This document shows, piece after piece, positions 35,150 to 44,797 of a stretch of 64,000 nucleotides of DNA (position 1 is its first letter; every line of letters begins with the position of its first letter). The DNA is taken from the NCBI GenBank assembly GCA_027489245.1, contig JAIYAC010000021.1, forward strand, positions 124,001 through 188,000. Direction: 5' to 3'. The notes beneath the pieces were generated by a model that worked only from the letters and a program-made list of their open reading frames with translations, did no database searches and was not told the DNA's origin. This stretch comes from Neisseriaceae bacterium. GTDB taxonomy: Bacteria > Pseudomonadota > Gammaproteobacteria > Burkholderiales > Chromobacteriaceae. Made by a program: the position numbers and the translations under genes.

Positions 35150-35914
35150 TTATTTGCCGTAGATATCGAAGCTGAAGTACTTCTTCTGGATCTTGTCGTA
35201 AGTGCCATCGGCGCGAACCTGCTTCAGCGCCTGGTTAATGCGCGCCAGCAGCGCCTTGTCGCCCTTGCGTACGGCAATGCCGGAGCCCACACCGAAGTAT
35301 TTCGGGTCGTTATAGTCCGGGCCGACCAGGGCAAAGCCCTTGCCATTGGCGGTTTTGACAAAATCCACGTCACCTACGGCCGCATCCACGAACGCGGCGT
35401 CCACGCGGGCGGCTTTCAGGTCCAGGAAAGATTCCGGTGCCTTGCCGTAGCTCACCAGCTTGGCGCCCAGCTTCACGAAATGTTCGCGGGCGTATTTTTC
35501 CTGGATGGACGAACGCAGCACGCCGATTTTCTTGCCCTTGAACCAGGCATCATTCACCTGGCTGCCTTCGCGGGCTACCAGGCGGCTGGCCATGTTGTAG
35601 TACTTGTCGGAGAAATCCACTGCCTTCTTGCGTTCTTCGGTGATGTTCATCGAGGCGATCACGGCGTCGAACTTCTTGGCGTTCAGCGCCGGGATAATCC
35701 CGTCGAAATCCTGTGGCAGCACCTCGCACTGCGCCTTCATGGCCGCGCACAGCGCTTGGGCGATATCCGGGTCAAAGCCGGTCATCTTGCCGTCAGCACC
35801 TTGTTTGGAAAACGGCGGGTAGCTGGCGTCGGTGGCAAAACGCAGGGTGTCTGCGTGGGCTGCGGTGGTCAGGGCGAGTGCAAGCGCACCCAGTACAAGC
35901 AAGGGTTTCTTCAT
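35150..35914 (-). CDS. Basic amino-acid ABC importer binding protein (second copy)
   Basis: 254 residues from MKKPLLVLGA with GGAGAG upstream. A signal peptide (LVLGALALALTTAAHA) precedes the solute-binding family 3 core: LRFATDASYPPFSKQGADGKMTGFDPDIAQALC, FDAVIASMNITEERKKAVDFSDKYY, GKKIGVLRSSIQEKY. Lys/Arg/ornithine binding proteins have the same motifs. It is the same length as, and clearly a duplicate of, the gene upstream. It is the likely AotJ, or shares that job with the other copy. Confidence 0.9.
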   Translation of the reverse strand: MKKPLLVLGALALALTTAAHADTLRFATDASYPPFSKQGADGKMTGFDPDIAQALCAAMKAQCEVLPQDFDGIIPALNAKKFDAVIASMNITEERKKAVDFSDKYYNMASRLVAREGSQVNDAWFKGKKIGVLRSSIQEKYAREHFVKLGAKLVSYGKAPESFLDLKAARVDAAFVDAAVGDVDFVKTANGKGFALVGPDYNDPKYFGVGSGIAVRKGDKALLARINQALKQVRADGTYDKIQKKYFSFDIYGK

Positions 35915-35956
35915 GTTTCTCTCCGGCACGGTGATGTTTTTCTGGTTTTAGGTATG

Positions 35957-35977
35957 AAAAACCCTGCCTCCGGGCAG
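35957..35977 (-). terminator. Intrinsic terminator/attenuator between the two binding-protein genes
   Basis: On the minus strand CTGCC-CGGA-GGCAG is followed by GGTTTTT. It lies 20 bases after the first binding-protein gene and would reduce read-through into the rest of the operon. Confidence 0.65.
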
Positions 35978-35999
35978 AGACAGGGCGGGGCTGGCAGGG

Positions 36000-36764
36000 T
36001 TAGTTGCCGTATACGTTAAAGTTGAAGTACTTGTCCTGTACTTTCTTGTAGCTGCCATCCTTGCGGATCTGCTCGATGGCTTTGTTCAGGCGCTCGGTCA
36101 GCGCGCCATTGCCTTTTTTCACGGCAATGCCGGCACCGCGGCCAAAGTATTTCGGGTCGTTGTAGTCGGGGCCCACGAAGGCAAAGCCCTTGCCCTGCGA
36201 CGATTTCAGGAAGTCGGTATCGCCCACCACGGAATCCACGAATACGCCGTCAATACGGCCGGATTTCAGGTCCAGGAAAGCTTCCGGCACTTTGCCGTAG
36301 GCCACCAGCGTGGCGCCGTTCTTGGCCCAGAAGTCTTTGGCAAACTTTTCCTGGATGGATGCACGCAGCACGCCGATCTTCTTACCCTTGAAGCTTTGCT
36401 GGTCTACCTTGGTGCCTTCTTTGGCAATCATGCGGCTAGGGGTGTGGTAGTACTTGTTGCTGAAGTCCACCGCCTTCATGCGCTCTTCGGTAATGGACAT
36501 CGAAGACAGGATGGCGTCGAACTTGTTGGCGTTCAGTGCCGGGATCAGGCCGTCCCAGTCTTGCGGCACGATCTGGCAAGTCACTTTCATGGCCGTACAC
36601 AGCGCGTTGGCGATATCCACGTCAAAGCCTTGCAGCTTGCCGTCTGCGCCTTGCTTGGCAAATGGCGGGTAGTTGCCGTCGATACCGAAGCGGATGGTTT
36701 CAGCTTGTGCCGACATGCCGGCAGCGGACAGGGCCAGTGCGGCCAGGATGAGCGCTTTTTTCAT
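36000..36764 (-). CDS. aotJ: Basic amino-acid ABC importer binding protein (first copy)
   Basis: 254 residues from MKKALILAALALSAAGMSAQA (signal peptide). Family 3 core: IRFGIDGNYPPFAKQGADGKLQGFDVDIANALC, FDAILSSMSITEERMKAVDFSNKYY, GKKIGVLRASIQEKF, FVGPDYNDPKYFG. It is promoter-proximal and followed by a terminator-like hairpin, so probably the most abundant product. The two copies differ at many positions, so this is an old duplication and the two may differ in ligand range. Confidence 0.9.
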   Translation of the reverse strand: MKKALILAALALSAAGMSAQAETIRFGIDGNYPPFAKQGADGKLQGFDVDIANALCTAMKVTCQIVPQDWDGLIPALNANKFDAILSSMSITEERMKAVDFSNKYYHTPSRMIAKEGTKVDQQSFKGKKIGVLRASIQEKFAKDFWAKNGATLVAYGKVPEAFLDLKSGRIDGVFVDSVVGDTDFLKSSQGKGFAFVGPDYNDPKYFGRGAGIAVKKGNGALTERLNKAIEQIRKDGSYKKVQDKYFNFNVYGN

Positions 36765-37094
36765 GCTGCTATAACTCTCTCTGAAGATGGTGAACCCCGG
36801 CGTGCCGGGGAGGGGGTACCCCTGCCGCATCGTGGCAGCGGTACAGGCCCGGTGCAGGCCTTGCCTTGTTTGCAATATTGTTGTTTTCGCATCCCCTCTG
36901 CGGGGGACGGCGAAATCTTTGCACGCAAGCGGCAGCAGGCACAATGCGCCTGCAGCGCGGTTGCGGGGGCTTGCGTGCGGGGGGCGAATTCTACTGTCTT
37001 TTTGTTCAGGAGGGAAATGTCTTTATATACAGTGCTTTGCATTATTTTTTTGGCGTAAAGCCTGTTTTTTACGCATAGTCATTTTGTAATTTGC

Positions 37095-37110
37095 CGTCGC
37101 ATTGCTATAA
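37095..37110 (+). promoter_or_regulatory. ArgR-like site, upstream copy
   Basis: CGTCGC-N8-AA matches the Pseudomonas ArgR half-site TGTCGC-N8-AA with one difference. Confidence 0.4.
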
Positions 37111-37192
37111 GGCAAAAAGTGCACCAGTTGTCAATTTTCCGTTGCACAGGTTTTTGTCATTGTGCAGTGCGGCTATTGAATGTGTACGAGCA

Positions 37193-37208
37193 TGTCGCAA
37201 TAAGGAAA
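37193..37208 (+). promoter_or_regulatory. ArgR-like site overlapping the -35 region of gdhB
   Basis: TGTCGC-AATAAGGA-AA is an exact match to the P. aeruginosa ArgR consensus TGTCGC-N8-AA. It ends about 21 bases before TACAAT (37230-37235), where no good -35 box exists, the layout of an activator-dependent promoter. Confidence 0.55.
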
Positions 37209-37281
37209 TCCCTAGGGTGTAGGCGCTCTTACAATGCGCTCACACAACACCTGTGTTCCCAAAACAAATACGAGAAGCAAC

Positions 37282-40200
37282 ATGTCGCTTACCAACAAGA
37301 CTGAATTTCTGAGCCTGATAGCGGATATCCAGGCTGTAGCAGAGCAGAAGCTGTCCAGCCAGGACGCCGCAAGTCTGGGGTCCTTTGTGCCGCTTTACTT
37401 TGAAGAAACCGAACACGAAGACCTGAAAAGCTTCTCGCCGCTGGACCTGTTCGGCGCAGCCCTGGCACATTTCGAATTCGCCAAAAAGCGCGCCCCAGGC
37501 CAGGCCAAGGCCCGTATTTACAACCCTGATTTCGAGCGTGACGGCTGGCAGAGCACCCACACCGTGATCGAGATCGCGAACGATGACATGCCGTTCCTGA
37601 TCGACTCGGTCGCCATGCTGCTGGCACGCCACAACCTGAACCTGCACCTGCTGGTGCACCCAGTGCTGTCGGTTGGCCGCACTGCCGATGGCATCATTGC
37701 CGAATTCAAACGCACCGAAGACCGCAGCCTGCCGCTGGAATCGTTCATTCACGTCCAGGTAGATCGCGTGAGCGACCCGGCCGTACTGAAGGCACTGCAA
37801 GCCGACCTGAACAATGTGCTGTCCTACCTGCGCCGTGTGGTGGACGACGAGCCGCAAATGCGCCAGGTACTGGCTGGCCTGCGCGCCGAGCTGGCTGCCG
37901 TGAAAGGCGAGCGCGAGCGCGAAGCCGCTGAAGCGGTAGCCTTCCTGGACTGGATGGCGGCCAACCATTTCATCTTCATGGGTTACTGCGATTACGACCT
38001 GGTGAAGCGTGATGGCAAAGACAGCCTGAAGATCGTGAAACACGCCGGCCTGGGCTTCCTGAAAGACCAGGGCGACAAAGAGTATTCCGAAAGCTTCGAG
38101 GCGCTGCCACAAGACCTGCGCGAGCTGGCGCACCAGCCGCACCTGCTGATCCTGAACAAATCGCAGTCCCGCTCGGTACTGCACCGCCCGGCTTACATGG
38201 ACTTCGTCGGCATCAAGCGCTTTAACGACAAAGGCGAGGTTAGCGGTGAGCGCCGCTTCCTGGGCCTGTATACCGCCAGTGCTTACCAGCAGTCGCCAAA
38301 AGACATTCCACTGCTGCGCGAAAAAGTCGCCCACGTGGTGTCCGCTTGCGATTACGTAGACAACAGCTACAAAGCCAAGACCCTGGGGTTTGTGCTGGAA
38401 AGCTACCCGCGTGACGAGCTGTTCGAGATCCCGGCCGAAACGCTGACCCCGATCGTAGAAGGTATCGTGAACCTGCAGGAACGCCCGCGCGTGCGCCTGT
38501 ACACCCGTACCGACCGCTACCACCGTTACGTCAGCTGCCTGGTATTCGTACCGCGTGACAGCTTCAATACCGAAATCCGCCTGAAAATCGAGCGCGTGCT
38601 GATGAATGCCTTTAATGGCGCCTCGGCCGAATTCAGCGTACAGATCAGCGACAGCACCCTGGCGCGCGTGCACTACATCATCCGCACCCAGGGCGGCCAC
38701 CTGCCGCAGTTCCGTACCCAGGAGCTGGAAGCCGACATCGCCCGCGTAGTACGTGGCTGGCAAGAAGAGCTGCACCACCTGCTGATCGAAGCGCACGGTG
38801 AAGAGAAGGGCAACCTGCTGTTCAACCGTTACCGTGGTGCCTTCCCGGTGGCCTACCGCGAAGAGTTTGCCGCGCGTAACGCTGTGCTGGATATCCAGCT
38901 GATCGAAGACGCCGCCGCCAGCCATGGCCTGACCATGAAGCTGTACCGTGCCTTCCACCGTGGCCAGGGCTTCAACCTGAAGCTGTTCCGTGGTGGCGAG
39001 CCGCTGGGCCTGTCGGCCAGCCTGCCTATCCTGGAAAACATGGGCGTACAGGTACGCGACGAGCACCCTTACCTGATCGAGCTGAACGACGGCACCGTGT
39101 GGGTAAGCGACTTTGGCCTGGAGCTGGGCGGCGCTGCCGAATCCATGCAGGACGAAGCCGTACAGAAAAACTTCCAGGCACTGCTGTCGCGCGTGTTTGC
39201 CAAAGACTGCGAAAACGACGGTTTCAACCGTCTGGCGGTGGTGGCAGGTCTGGACTGGCGTGAAATCACCCTGGTACGCGCACTGGCCAAATACCTGCGC
39301 CAAGGCGGCCTGACCTTCAGCCAGACTTATATCGAAAACTGCGTAGCACACTACCCGGAGATTACCCGTCGCCTGGTACAGCTGTTTGCTGCCCGCCTGC
39401 ACCCGGTAGCGTTTGACGACGCCCGTGCCGCCGCACTGCAAGAAGAGCTGAAAGACCTGCTGGATGGCGTGGCCAACCTGGACGAAGACCGCATCCTGAA
39501 CGGCTTCCTGCAAGTGATTCTGGCGACCCGCCGTACCAACTTCTGGCAGAAAGACAAAACCGGCGAGTTCAAGTCGTACGCGTCGTTCAAGCTGGAATCC
39601 AATCTGATTTCCTTCCTGCCGCAGCCGCGCCCGCTGTTCGAGATCTGGGTATACAGCCCGCGTGTGGAAGGCGTGCACCTGCGCGGCTCCAAGGTTGCCC
39701 GTGGCGGCCTGCGCTGGTCCGACCGTATGGAAGACTTCCGTACCGAAGTGCTGGGCTTGGTAAAAGCCCAAATGGTGAAAAACTCGGTGATCGTGCCGAT
39801 GGGCTCCAAAGGTGGTTTCGTTGGCAAGCAGCTGCCAGCGCCGAGCGACCGTGAAGCCTTCATGGCCGAAGGTATTGCCAGCTACAAGACCTTTATCTCC
39901 GCACTGCTGGACGTGACTGACAACCTGGTGAATGGCCAGGTGGTACCGCCGGCCGACGTACGCCGCCTGGACCCGGACGATCCGTACCTGGTGGTGGCTG
40001 CCGACAAAGGCACCGCAACCTTCTCCGACATCGCCAACAGCATTTCCGAGGCGTATGGCTTCTGGCTGGGGGACGCGTTTGCGTCGGGCGGTTCGGCTGG
40101 TTACGACCACAAAGGCATGGGCATTACCGCCCGCGGCGCGTGGGAATCGGTAAAACGCCACTTCCGCCACTTGGGCATCAATACCCAGGAGCAGGATTTC

Positions 40201-42084
40201 AGCGTGATCGGCATTGGTGACATGGCTGGCGACGTATTCGGTAACGGCATGCTGCTGTCCGAGCACATCTGCCTGAAAGCCGCGTTCAACCACCTGCACA
40301 TCTTCCTGGACCCGACGCCAAACGCGGCGGCCAGCTTTGCCGAGCGCGCCCGCCTGTTCAACCTGCCGCGCTCCAGCTGGACCGACTACAACCGCGAGCT
40401 GATTTCGCAGGGTGGCGGCATCTTCGAGCGCTCGGCCAAGTCCATTCCGCTGTCGCCCGAGGTAAAAGCCTGGCTGGAAACCGACAAAGACAGCATGGCG
40501 CCGAACGAGCTGATTCACGAGCTGCTGAAGGCCAAGGCCGACCTGCTGTACAACGGCGGTATCGGTACCTATGTGAAGGCCTCTACCCAGAGCCACGCCG
40601 ACGCCCGCGACCGCGCGTGCGACCCGGTACGTGTCAACGGTAACCAGCTGCAGGTCAAAGTGGTAGCCGAAGGCGGTAACCTTACATGCACCCAGCTGGG
40701 TCGCGTGGAGTTTGCGCTGGCTGGTGGCCGCATCTGCACCGACGCCATCGACAACTCGGCCGGTGTGGACTGCTCCGACCACGAAGTGAACATCAAGATT
40801 CTGGTGGGCGCGGTGATGCAAGCCGGCGACATGACGCTGAAGCAGCGTAATGACCTGCTGGCCGAGATGACCGAAGAAGTCGGCCACCTGGTACTGCGCA
40901 ACAACTACCTGCAGACCCAGATCCTGGCAGTGAACCGCAGCCATGCGGCCTCCATGCTGAGCACCCACTCGCGCATGATTGCCCACATGGAAAAAACCGG
41001 CGAACTGAACCGCGAGATCGAGTACCTGCCGTCCGACACGCAGATTAACGAGCGTCGTCTGGCACGCCAGGGCCTGACCCCGCCAGAAGTGGCCGTACTG
41101 CTGGCGTACAGCAAGATCTCGCTGGACCAGGCCATCCTGAAGACCGACGTGCCGGACGACGCCGACTTCCTGCCGGTGCTGGTGAACTACTTCCCGAAAC
41201 CGCTGCAACAGCGTTTTGGCGATGCCATGCAGAAGCACCACCTGAAGCGCGAAATCATCGCCAACCAGCTGGCCAACCTGATCATCAACCGCATGGGCAC
41301 CACCTTTGTGTTCCGCATGCAGGAAGAGTCGTCGTTCTCGGCCGCCGACATCACCCGCGCGTTCTGGATTGCCAGCCGCGTGTTTGATGCCGAAGCGCTG
41401 TGGACCCGTATCGAAAGCCTGGACAACCTGGTATCGGCCGACCTGCAAGTAGAAATGATGGTGATGGTGCGTACCCTGGTAGAGCGCGTCGTGCGCTGGG
41501 TGCTGCGTAACCGCCGCGCCAGCGGCTCGGTAGAGGCCACCATCGCGCAGTTTGCCGACAAGGTACAAGGCCTGCTGGCCCAGCTGCCACAGCTGATCAG
41601 CGCCGACACCTACCCGCAGGTAGCGCGTCTGGAAAAACGCCTGACCCAGCCAAACGTACCGGCTGAGCTGGCCAGCGTGCTGGCGCGCCTAGAGTTTGCC
41701 GTGCCGCTGATGGATCTGATCGAGATCGGCGAAGGTGGCGAGCTGGCGCTGGAAGACATTGCGGCCAACTACCTGCAACTGGGCCGCGACCTGCAGCTGG
41801 ACTGGTTGCGTGCCGCCATTACCCAGCTGCCGCGCGACAACCGCTGGCAGTCGCTGGCACGCAGCGCGCTGCGTGACGACCTGTACCGCCAGCACCGCTC
41901 GCTGACCCAGCGCGCGCTTTCGGTGTCGCAAGACGCGGGCTTTGTCAGCCAGTGGCTGCAGCAGCGCGCCGCCGAGGTGGAAGCTTGCCAGCAGATGTTT
42001 GCCGAGCTGCAGTCTTTCGAGACGCTGGACCTGGCCATGTTGTCTGCCGGCATGCGCGAGTTGAACAACCACCTGCTCCCTTAA
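37282..42084 (+). CDS. gdhB: NAD-dependent glutamate dehydrogenase, large (GdhB) type
   Basis: 1600 residues, the size of the roughly 180-kDa class from Pseudomonas and Streptomyces. It oxidises glutamate to 2-oxoglutarate and ammonia with NAD, the last step of arginine catabolism. The N-terminal 700 residues are the regulatory ACT-like region (VIEIANDDMPFLIDSVAMLLARHNLNLHLL). The catalytic part has RVEGVHLRGSKVARGGLRWSDR, KAQMVKNSVIVPMGSKGGFV with the substrate-binding lysines, and the Rossmann part (FSVIGIGDMAGDVFGNGMLL, VAEGGNLTCTQLGRVEFA). The start MSLTNKTEF has GAGAAG upstream; an earlier in-frame ATG is less likely. A long antisense open frame here is an artefact of codon bias. Confidence 0.96.
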   Translation: MSLTNKTEFLSLIADIQAVAEQKLSSQDAASLGSFVPLYFEETEHEDLKSFSPLDLFGAALAHFEFAKKRAPGQAKARIYNPDFERDGWQSTHTVIEIANDDMPFLIDSVAMLLARHNLNLHLLVHPVLSVGRTADGIIAEFKRTEDRSLPLESFIHVQVDRVSDPAVLKALQADLNNVLSYLRRVVDDEPQMRQVLAGLRAELAAVKGEREREAAEAVAFLDWMAANHFIFMGYCDYDLVKRDGKDSLKIVKHAGLGFLKDQGDKEYSESFEALPQDLRELAHQPHLLILNKSQSRSVLHRPAYMDFVGIKRFNDKGEVSGERRFLGLYTASAYQQSPKDIPLLREKVAHVVSACDYVDNSYKAKTLGFVLESYPRDELFEIPAETLTPIVEGIVNLQERPRVRLYTRTDRYHRYVSCLVFVPRDSFNTEIRLKIERVLMNAFNGASAEFSVQISDSTLARVHYIIRTQGGHLPQFRTQELEADIARVVRGWQEELHHLLIEAHGEEKGNLLFNRYRGAFPVAYREEFAARNAVLDIQLIEDAAASHGLTMKLYRAFHRGQGFNLKLFRGGEPLGLSASLPILENMGVQVRDEHPYLIELNDGTVWVSDFGLELGGAAESMQDEAVQKNFQALLSRVFAKDCENDGFNRLAVVAGLDWREITLVRALAKYLRQGGLTFSQTYIENCVAHYPEITRRLVQLFAARLHPVAFDDARAAALQEELKDLLDGVANLDEDRILNGFLQVILATRRTNFWQKDKTGEFKSYASFKLESNLISFLPQPRPLFEIWVYSPRVEGVHLRGSKVARGGLRWSDRMEDFRTEVLGLVKAQMVKNSVIVPMGSKGGFVGKQLPAPSDREAFMAEGIASYKTFISALLDVTDNLVNGQVVPPADVRRLDPDDPYLVVAADKGTATFSDIANSISEAYGFWLGDAFASGGSAGYDHKGMGITARGAWESVKRHFRHLGINTQEQDFSVIGIGDMAGDVFGNGMLLSEHICLKAAFNHLHIFLDPTPNAAASFAERARLFNLPRSSWTDYNRELISQGGGIFERSAKSIPLSPEVKAWLETDKDSMAPNELIHELLKAKADLLYNGGIGTYVKASTQSHADARDRACDPVRVNGNQLQVKVVAEGGNLTCTQLGRVEFALAGGRICTDAIDNSAGVDCSDHEVNIKILVGAVMQAGDMTLKQRNDLLAEMTEEVGHLVLRNNYLQTQILAVNRSHAASMLSTHSRMIAHMEKTGELNREIEYLPSDTQINERRLARQGLTPPEVAVLLAYSKISLDQAILKTDVPDDADFLPVLVNYFPKPLQQRFGDAMQKHHLKREIIANQLANLIINRMGTTFVFRMQEESSFSAADITRAFWIASRVFDAEALWTRIESLDNLVSADLQVEMMVMVRTLVERVVRWVLRNRRASGSVEATIAQFADKVQGLLAQLPQLISADTYPQVARLEKRLTQPNVPAELASVLARLEFAVPLMDLIEIGEGGELALEDIAANYLQLGRDLQLDWLRAAITQLPRDNRWQSLARSALRDDLYRQHRSLTQRALSVSQDAGFVSQWLQQRAAEVEACQQMFAELQSFETLDLAMLSAGMRELNNHLLP

Positions 42085-42110
42085 GTTCCCTTTTTCGCAT
42101 TACTCCCTTC

Positions 42111-42137
42111 AAGCCGACCGCAAGGTCGGCTTTTTTT
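42111..42137 (+). terminator. Terminator of gdhB
   Basis: AAGCCGACC-GCAA-GGTCGGCTT with seven T. Confidence 0.92.
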
Positions 42138-42334
42138 GTTGCCCTTATGCCACAAACGGCCGTTTGACATGGCGGTGCAATGATGTTGCCGTTTGGTGCA
42201 TTTCCATGCGGCCTGCCTAGTGAATGCCGCATAATCTTCTCAATAAATCCCGTTTGCATGCACTGCAATAGTGCTGCATGTCTTTGCCCTGCTTCAATAC
42301 TTATTCATTTTTTGAAAAAGCACACTTTGGTAGT

Positions 42335-42362
42335 TTGTTTTATTAAACGGGGCGATTAAATT
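42335..42362 (+). promoter_or_regulatory. Possible promoter of the polyamine-type ABC operon
   Basis: TTGTTT and TAAATT, 16 bases apart, 139 bases before the first start codon. The match is fair; no operator is evident. Confidence 0.35.
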
Positions 42363-42500
42363 AATGGACACCTGTACACAGAGACAGGGGGACAAACTAG
42401 CCGGCTGATCTGGGCCTATGCGCTTTACTTCGGTTTTGATGCTGGTTAATCTGATAAAAACTGAAACAACATTCCGCCATGCGGAACTATCAGGAAGGAC

Positions 42501-43619
42501 ATGATGAGCGAGAAACACACGGCCTCCGACACCCTTGTCAGCTTTCGCGGTGTACAGAAGAGCTACGATGGCGCGTCACTGATCGTCAAGAATCTGGACC
42601 TGGATATTCGCAAAGGCGAATTCCTCACCATGCTCGGGCCGTCCGGCTCTGGCAAAACTACCTGCCTGATGATGCTGGCCGGTTTCGAAACCCCCACACA
42701 CGGCGAAATCCGCCTGGGCGACAAGCTGCTGAACCACGTGCCGCCGCACAAGCGCAACATCGGCATGGTGTTTCAGAACTACGCCTTGTTCCCGCACATG
42801 ACCGTGGCAGAAAACCTGGCCTACCCGCTCACCATCCGCAAGATGGGTAAATCCGAGATTACCGACCGCGTGAAAAAAGCGCTGGGCATGGTCAAGCTGG
42901 ACGCGCTGGCCAACCGCTACCCCGGCCAGATGTCCGGTGGCCAGCAACAGCGCGTGGCGCTGGCGCGTGCGCTGGTATTCGAGCCGCAGCTGGTGCTGAT
43001 GGATGAGCCGCTGGGCGCGCTGGACAAACAGCTGCGCGAACACATGCAGCTGGAGATCAAGCATATCCACGAAAACCTGGGCATTACCGTGGTGTACGTG
43101 ACCCACGACCAGGGCGAGGCGCTGACCATGTCCGACCGCGTAGCGGTATTCAAGGACGGCATCATCCAGCAGATCGATGCGGCCAACGTGCTGTACGAAA
43201 AGCCGGTGAACTCGTTTGTGGCCAACTTCATTGGCGAAAACAACACCCTGCACGGCGAAGTCGTGGCCCTGCACGACCAGCACTGCACCGTACGCCTGGG
43301 TAACGGCGACACCGTACAGGCCGCCGCCGTCTGCGTCGGCCAGGCTGGCGAAGCCACCTCGATGTCGATTCGCCCCGAGCGCGTGCGCCTGAGCCGCCAC
43401 GCCGAAGCGTGCGAAAACCGCCTGCAAGCCCGCCTGGCAGAGTTCATTTATTTCGGCGACCACGTACGCCTGCGCCTGGATGTAGCAGGGCAGAGCGGCT
43501 TCATGGTGAAAGTGCCTGCCGGCGAGCTCGATAGCAGCTGGAAAGTAGGCGACAAGCTGGATATTGGCTGGATGGCACGCGACATTCGCGCGCTGGATGC
43601 CTCGGTTTACACACACTAG
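42501..43619 (+). CDS. Polyamine-type ABC importer ATP-binding protein
   Basis: 372 residues; AGGAAGGA precedes two adjacent ATG codons (42501 and 42504), either of which may be used. PotA/PotG-like: Walker A GPSGSGKTT, signature [16 protein letters not shown], Walker B LVLMDEPLGALDKQ, switch His in VTHDQGEALTMSDR, and a C-terminal TOBE domain (MSIRPERVRLSR). It energises the two permeases downstream. The substrate class is inferred from the binding protein: putrescine, spermidine or a related amine. Confidence 0.9.
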   Translation: MMSEKHTASDTLVSFRGVQKSYDGASLIVKNLDLDIRKGEFLTMLGPSGSGKTTCLMMLAGFETPTHGEIRLGDKLLNHVPPHKRNIGMVFQNYALFPHMTVAENLAYPLTIRKMGKSEITDRVKKALGMVKLDALANRYPGQMSGGQQQRVALARALVFEPQLVLMDEPLGALDKQLREHMQLEIKHIHENLGITVVYVTHDQGEALTMSDRVAVFKDGIIQQIDAANVLYEKPVNSFVANFIGENNTLHGEVVALHDQHCTVRLGNGDTVQAAAVCVGQAGEATSMSIRPERVRLSRHAEACENRLQARLAEFIYFGDHVRLRLDVAGQSGFMVKVPAGELDSSWKVGDKLDIGWMARDIRALDASVYTH

Positions 43620-43687
43620 ATAAAAAAGCCCGACCACACGGGCGCTTTCAACGTCCTGCAAAGCGATATCCCCAGAGGAGTATGACT

Positions 43688-44725
43688 ATGAACAAAAACA
43701 CCCCGCGCCTGTTGGCCCTGTCTGTTGCTGTTGCGCTGGCCGCCCCGGCCATGGCCAAAGACATCACCGTGATCTCTTTCGGTGGTGCCAATAAGGACGC
43801 ACAAGCCGTGGCCTACTACCAAAGCTTTGAAAAAGCCACCGGCAACAAGATTGTTGCGGGTGACTACAACGGCGAAATGGCCAAAATCAAAGCCATGGTC
43901 GATGCCAAGAAGGTGAGCTGGGATGTGGTAGAGGTCGAGTCGCCAGAGCTGCTGCGCGGCTGCGAGGAAGGCCTGTTCGAGAAGATCGACTGGGCCAAGG
44001 TGGGCAAGAAAGCCGACTTTGTGAAACCGGCTGTTTCCGAATGTGGTGTGGGCATTTTTGTGTGGTCCACTGCCATGGCCTACAACGCCGACAAGATCAA
44101 GGTGGCCCCGCAAGGCTGGGCTGACTTCTGGGATGTGAAAAAATATCCTGGCAAACGCGGCCTGCGTAAAGGTGCCAAGTACACCCTGGAATTTGCGCTG
44201 CAAGCCGACGGCGTGAAGCCGGCTGATGTGTACAAGCTGCTGGCCACCAAGGCCGGTGTGGACCGTGCCTTCAAGAAGCTGGACCAGCTGAAGCCGAATA
44301 TCCAGTGGTGGGAAGCCGGTGCCCAGCCGCCACAGTTCCTGGCCTCTGGCGATGTGGTGATGAGCTCGGCGTATAACGGCCGTATCGATACCGCACAGAA
44401 AGAAGGCAAAAACCTGAAAGTGGTATGGACTGGCAGCGTATACGACGTGGATTCCTGGGCGGTGCCAAAAGGCTCGCCAAAGCTGAAAGAAGCCATGGAC
44501 TTCATCAAGCACGCCAGCCTGCCGGAAAACCAGGCGGTGTACTCCAACAAGATCGCCTACGGCCCGACCAACCTGAAAGCCATCCAGAAGGTAGACCCGA
44601 AGTCTGCGGCCAACCTGCCAACCTGGCCGGCCAACCTGAAAAACGCGCTGGCCCTGGACGTGAACTTCTGGGTTGAGCATGGTGAAGAGCTGGAAGAGCG
44701 CTTCAACGCCTGGGCTGCCCGCTAA
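43688..44725 (+). CDS. Polyamine-type ABC importer binding protein
   Basis: 345 residues; start at the ATG 7 bases after AGAGGAG, not the one directly next to it. Signal peptide LLALSVAVALAAPAMA. The mature protein matches the PotD/YdcS-like group (ITVISFGGANKDAQAVAYYQSFEKATGNKIV, WDVVEVESPELLRGCEEGLFEKID, VMSSAYNGRIDTAQKEG, VYDVDSWAVPKGSP). Exact repeated-word copy at 44605 (Ala-Ala-Asn-Leu). Ligand unproven. Confidence 0.88.
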   Translation: MNKNTPRLLALSVAVALAAPAMAKDITVISFGGANKDAQAVAYYQSFEKATGNKIVAGDYNGEMAKIKAMVDAKKVSWDVVEVESPELLRGCEEGLFEKIDWAKVGKKADFVKPAVSECGVGIFVWSTAMAYNADKIKVAPQGWADFWDVKKYPGKRGLRKGAKYTLEFALQADGVKPADVYKLLATKAGVDRAFKKLDQLKPNIQWWEAGAQPPQFLASGDVVMSSAYNGRIDTAQKEGKNLKVVWTGSVYDVDSWAVPKGSPKLKEAMDFIKHASLPENQAVYSNKIAYGPTNLKAIQKVDPKSAANLPTWPANLKNALALDVNFWVEHGEELEERFNAWAAR

Positions 44726-44797
44726 GTAGCCACCCTGCCTGAACCGTCCCGCCATGCCCCCCGGGCTGGCGGGACTTTGCTGGAAGTGATGCCCACC

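Larger units (their letters stand above)
36765..37281. other. Divergent control region, aot operon / NAD-glutamate dehydrogenase
   Basis: 517 bases. It holds the start signals of both divergent units, two ArgR-like sites (37095-37110 and 37193-37208), a -10-like TACAAT at 37230-37235, an AT-rich tract at 37017-37130 and an inverted repeat GCGTAAA-N8-TTTACGC (37053-37074). On the minus strand TAGAAT near 36992 is a possible -10 for aot. I saw no coding sequence. Confidence 0.6.
42085..42500 (+). other. Gap between gdhB and the polyamine transporter operon
   Basis: 416 bases: the gdhB terminator at 42111-42137, an AT-rich stretch (42230-42370) and a possible promoter TTGTTT-N16-TAAATT at 42335-42362. 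GTTTGTTTTATTAAAC-type symmetry lies over it. No coding sequence recognised. Confidence 0.5.

Noticed and set aside
37240-41568. A 1442-codon open frame antisense to gdhB
   Set aside because: Composition is the mirror of a codon-biased GC-rich gene, with no ribosome site and no recognisable domain; the sense product is a complete known enzyme.
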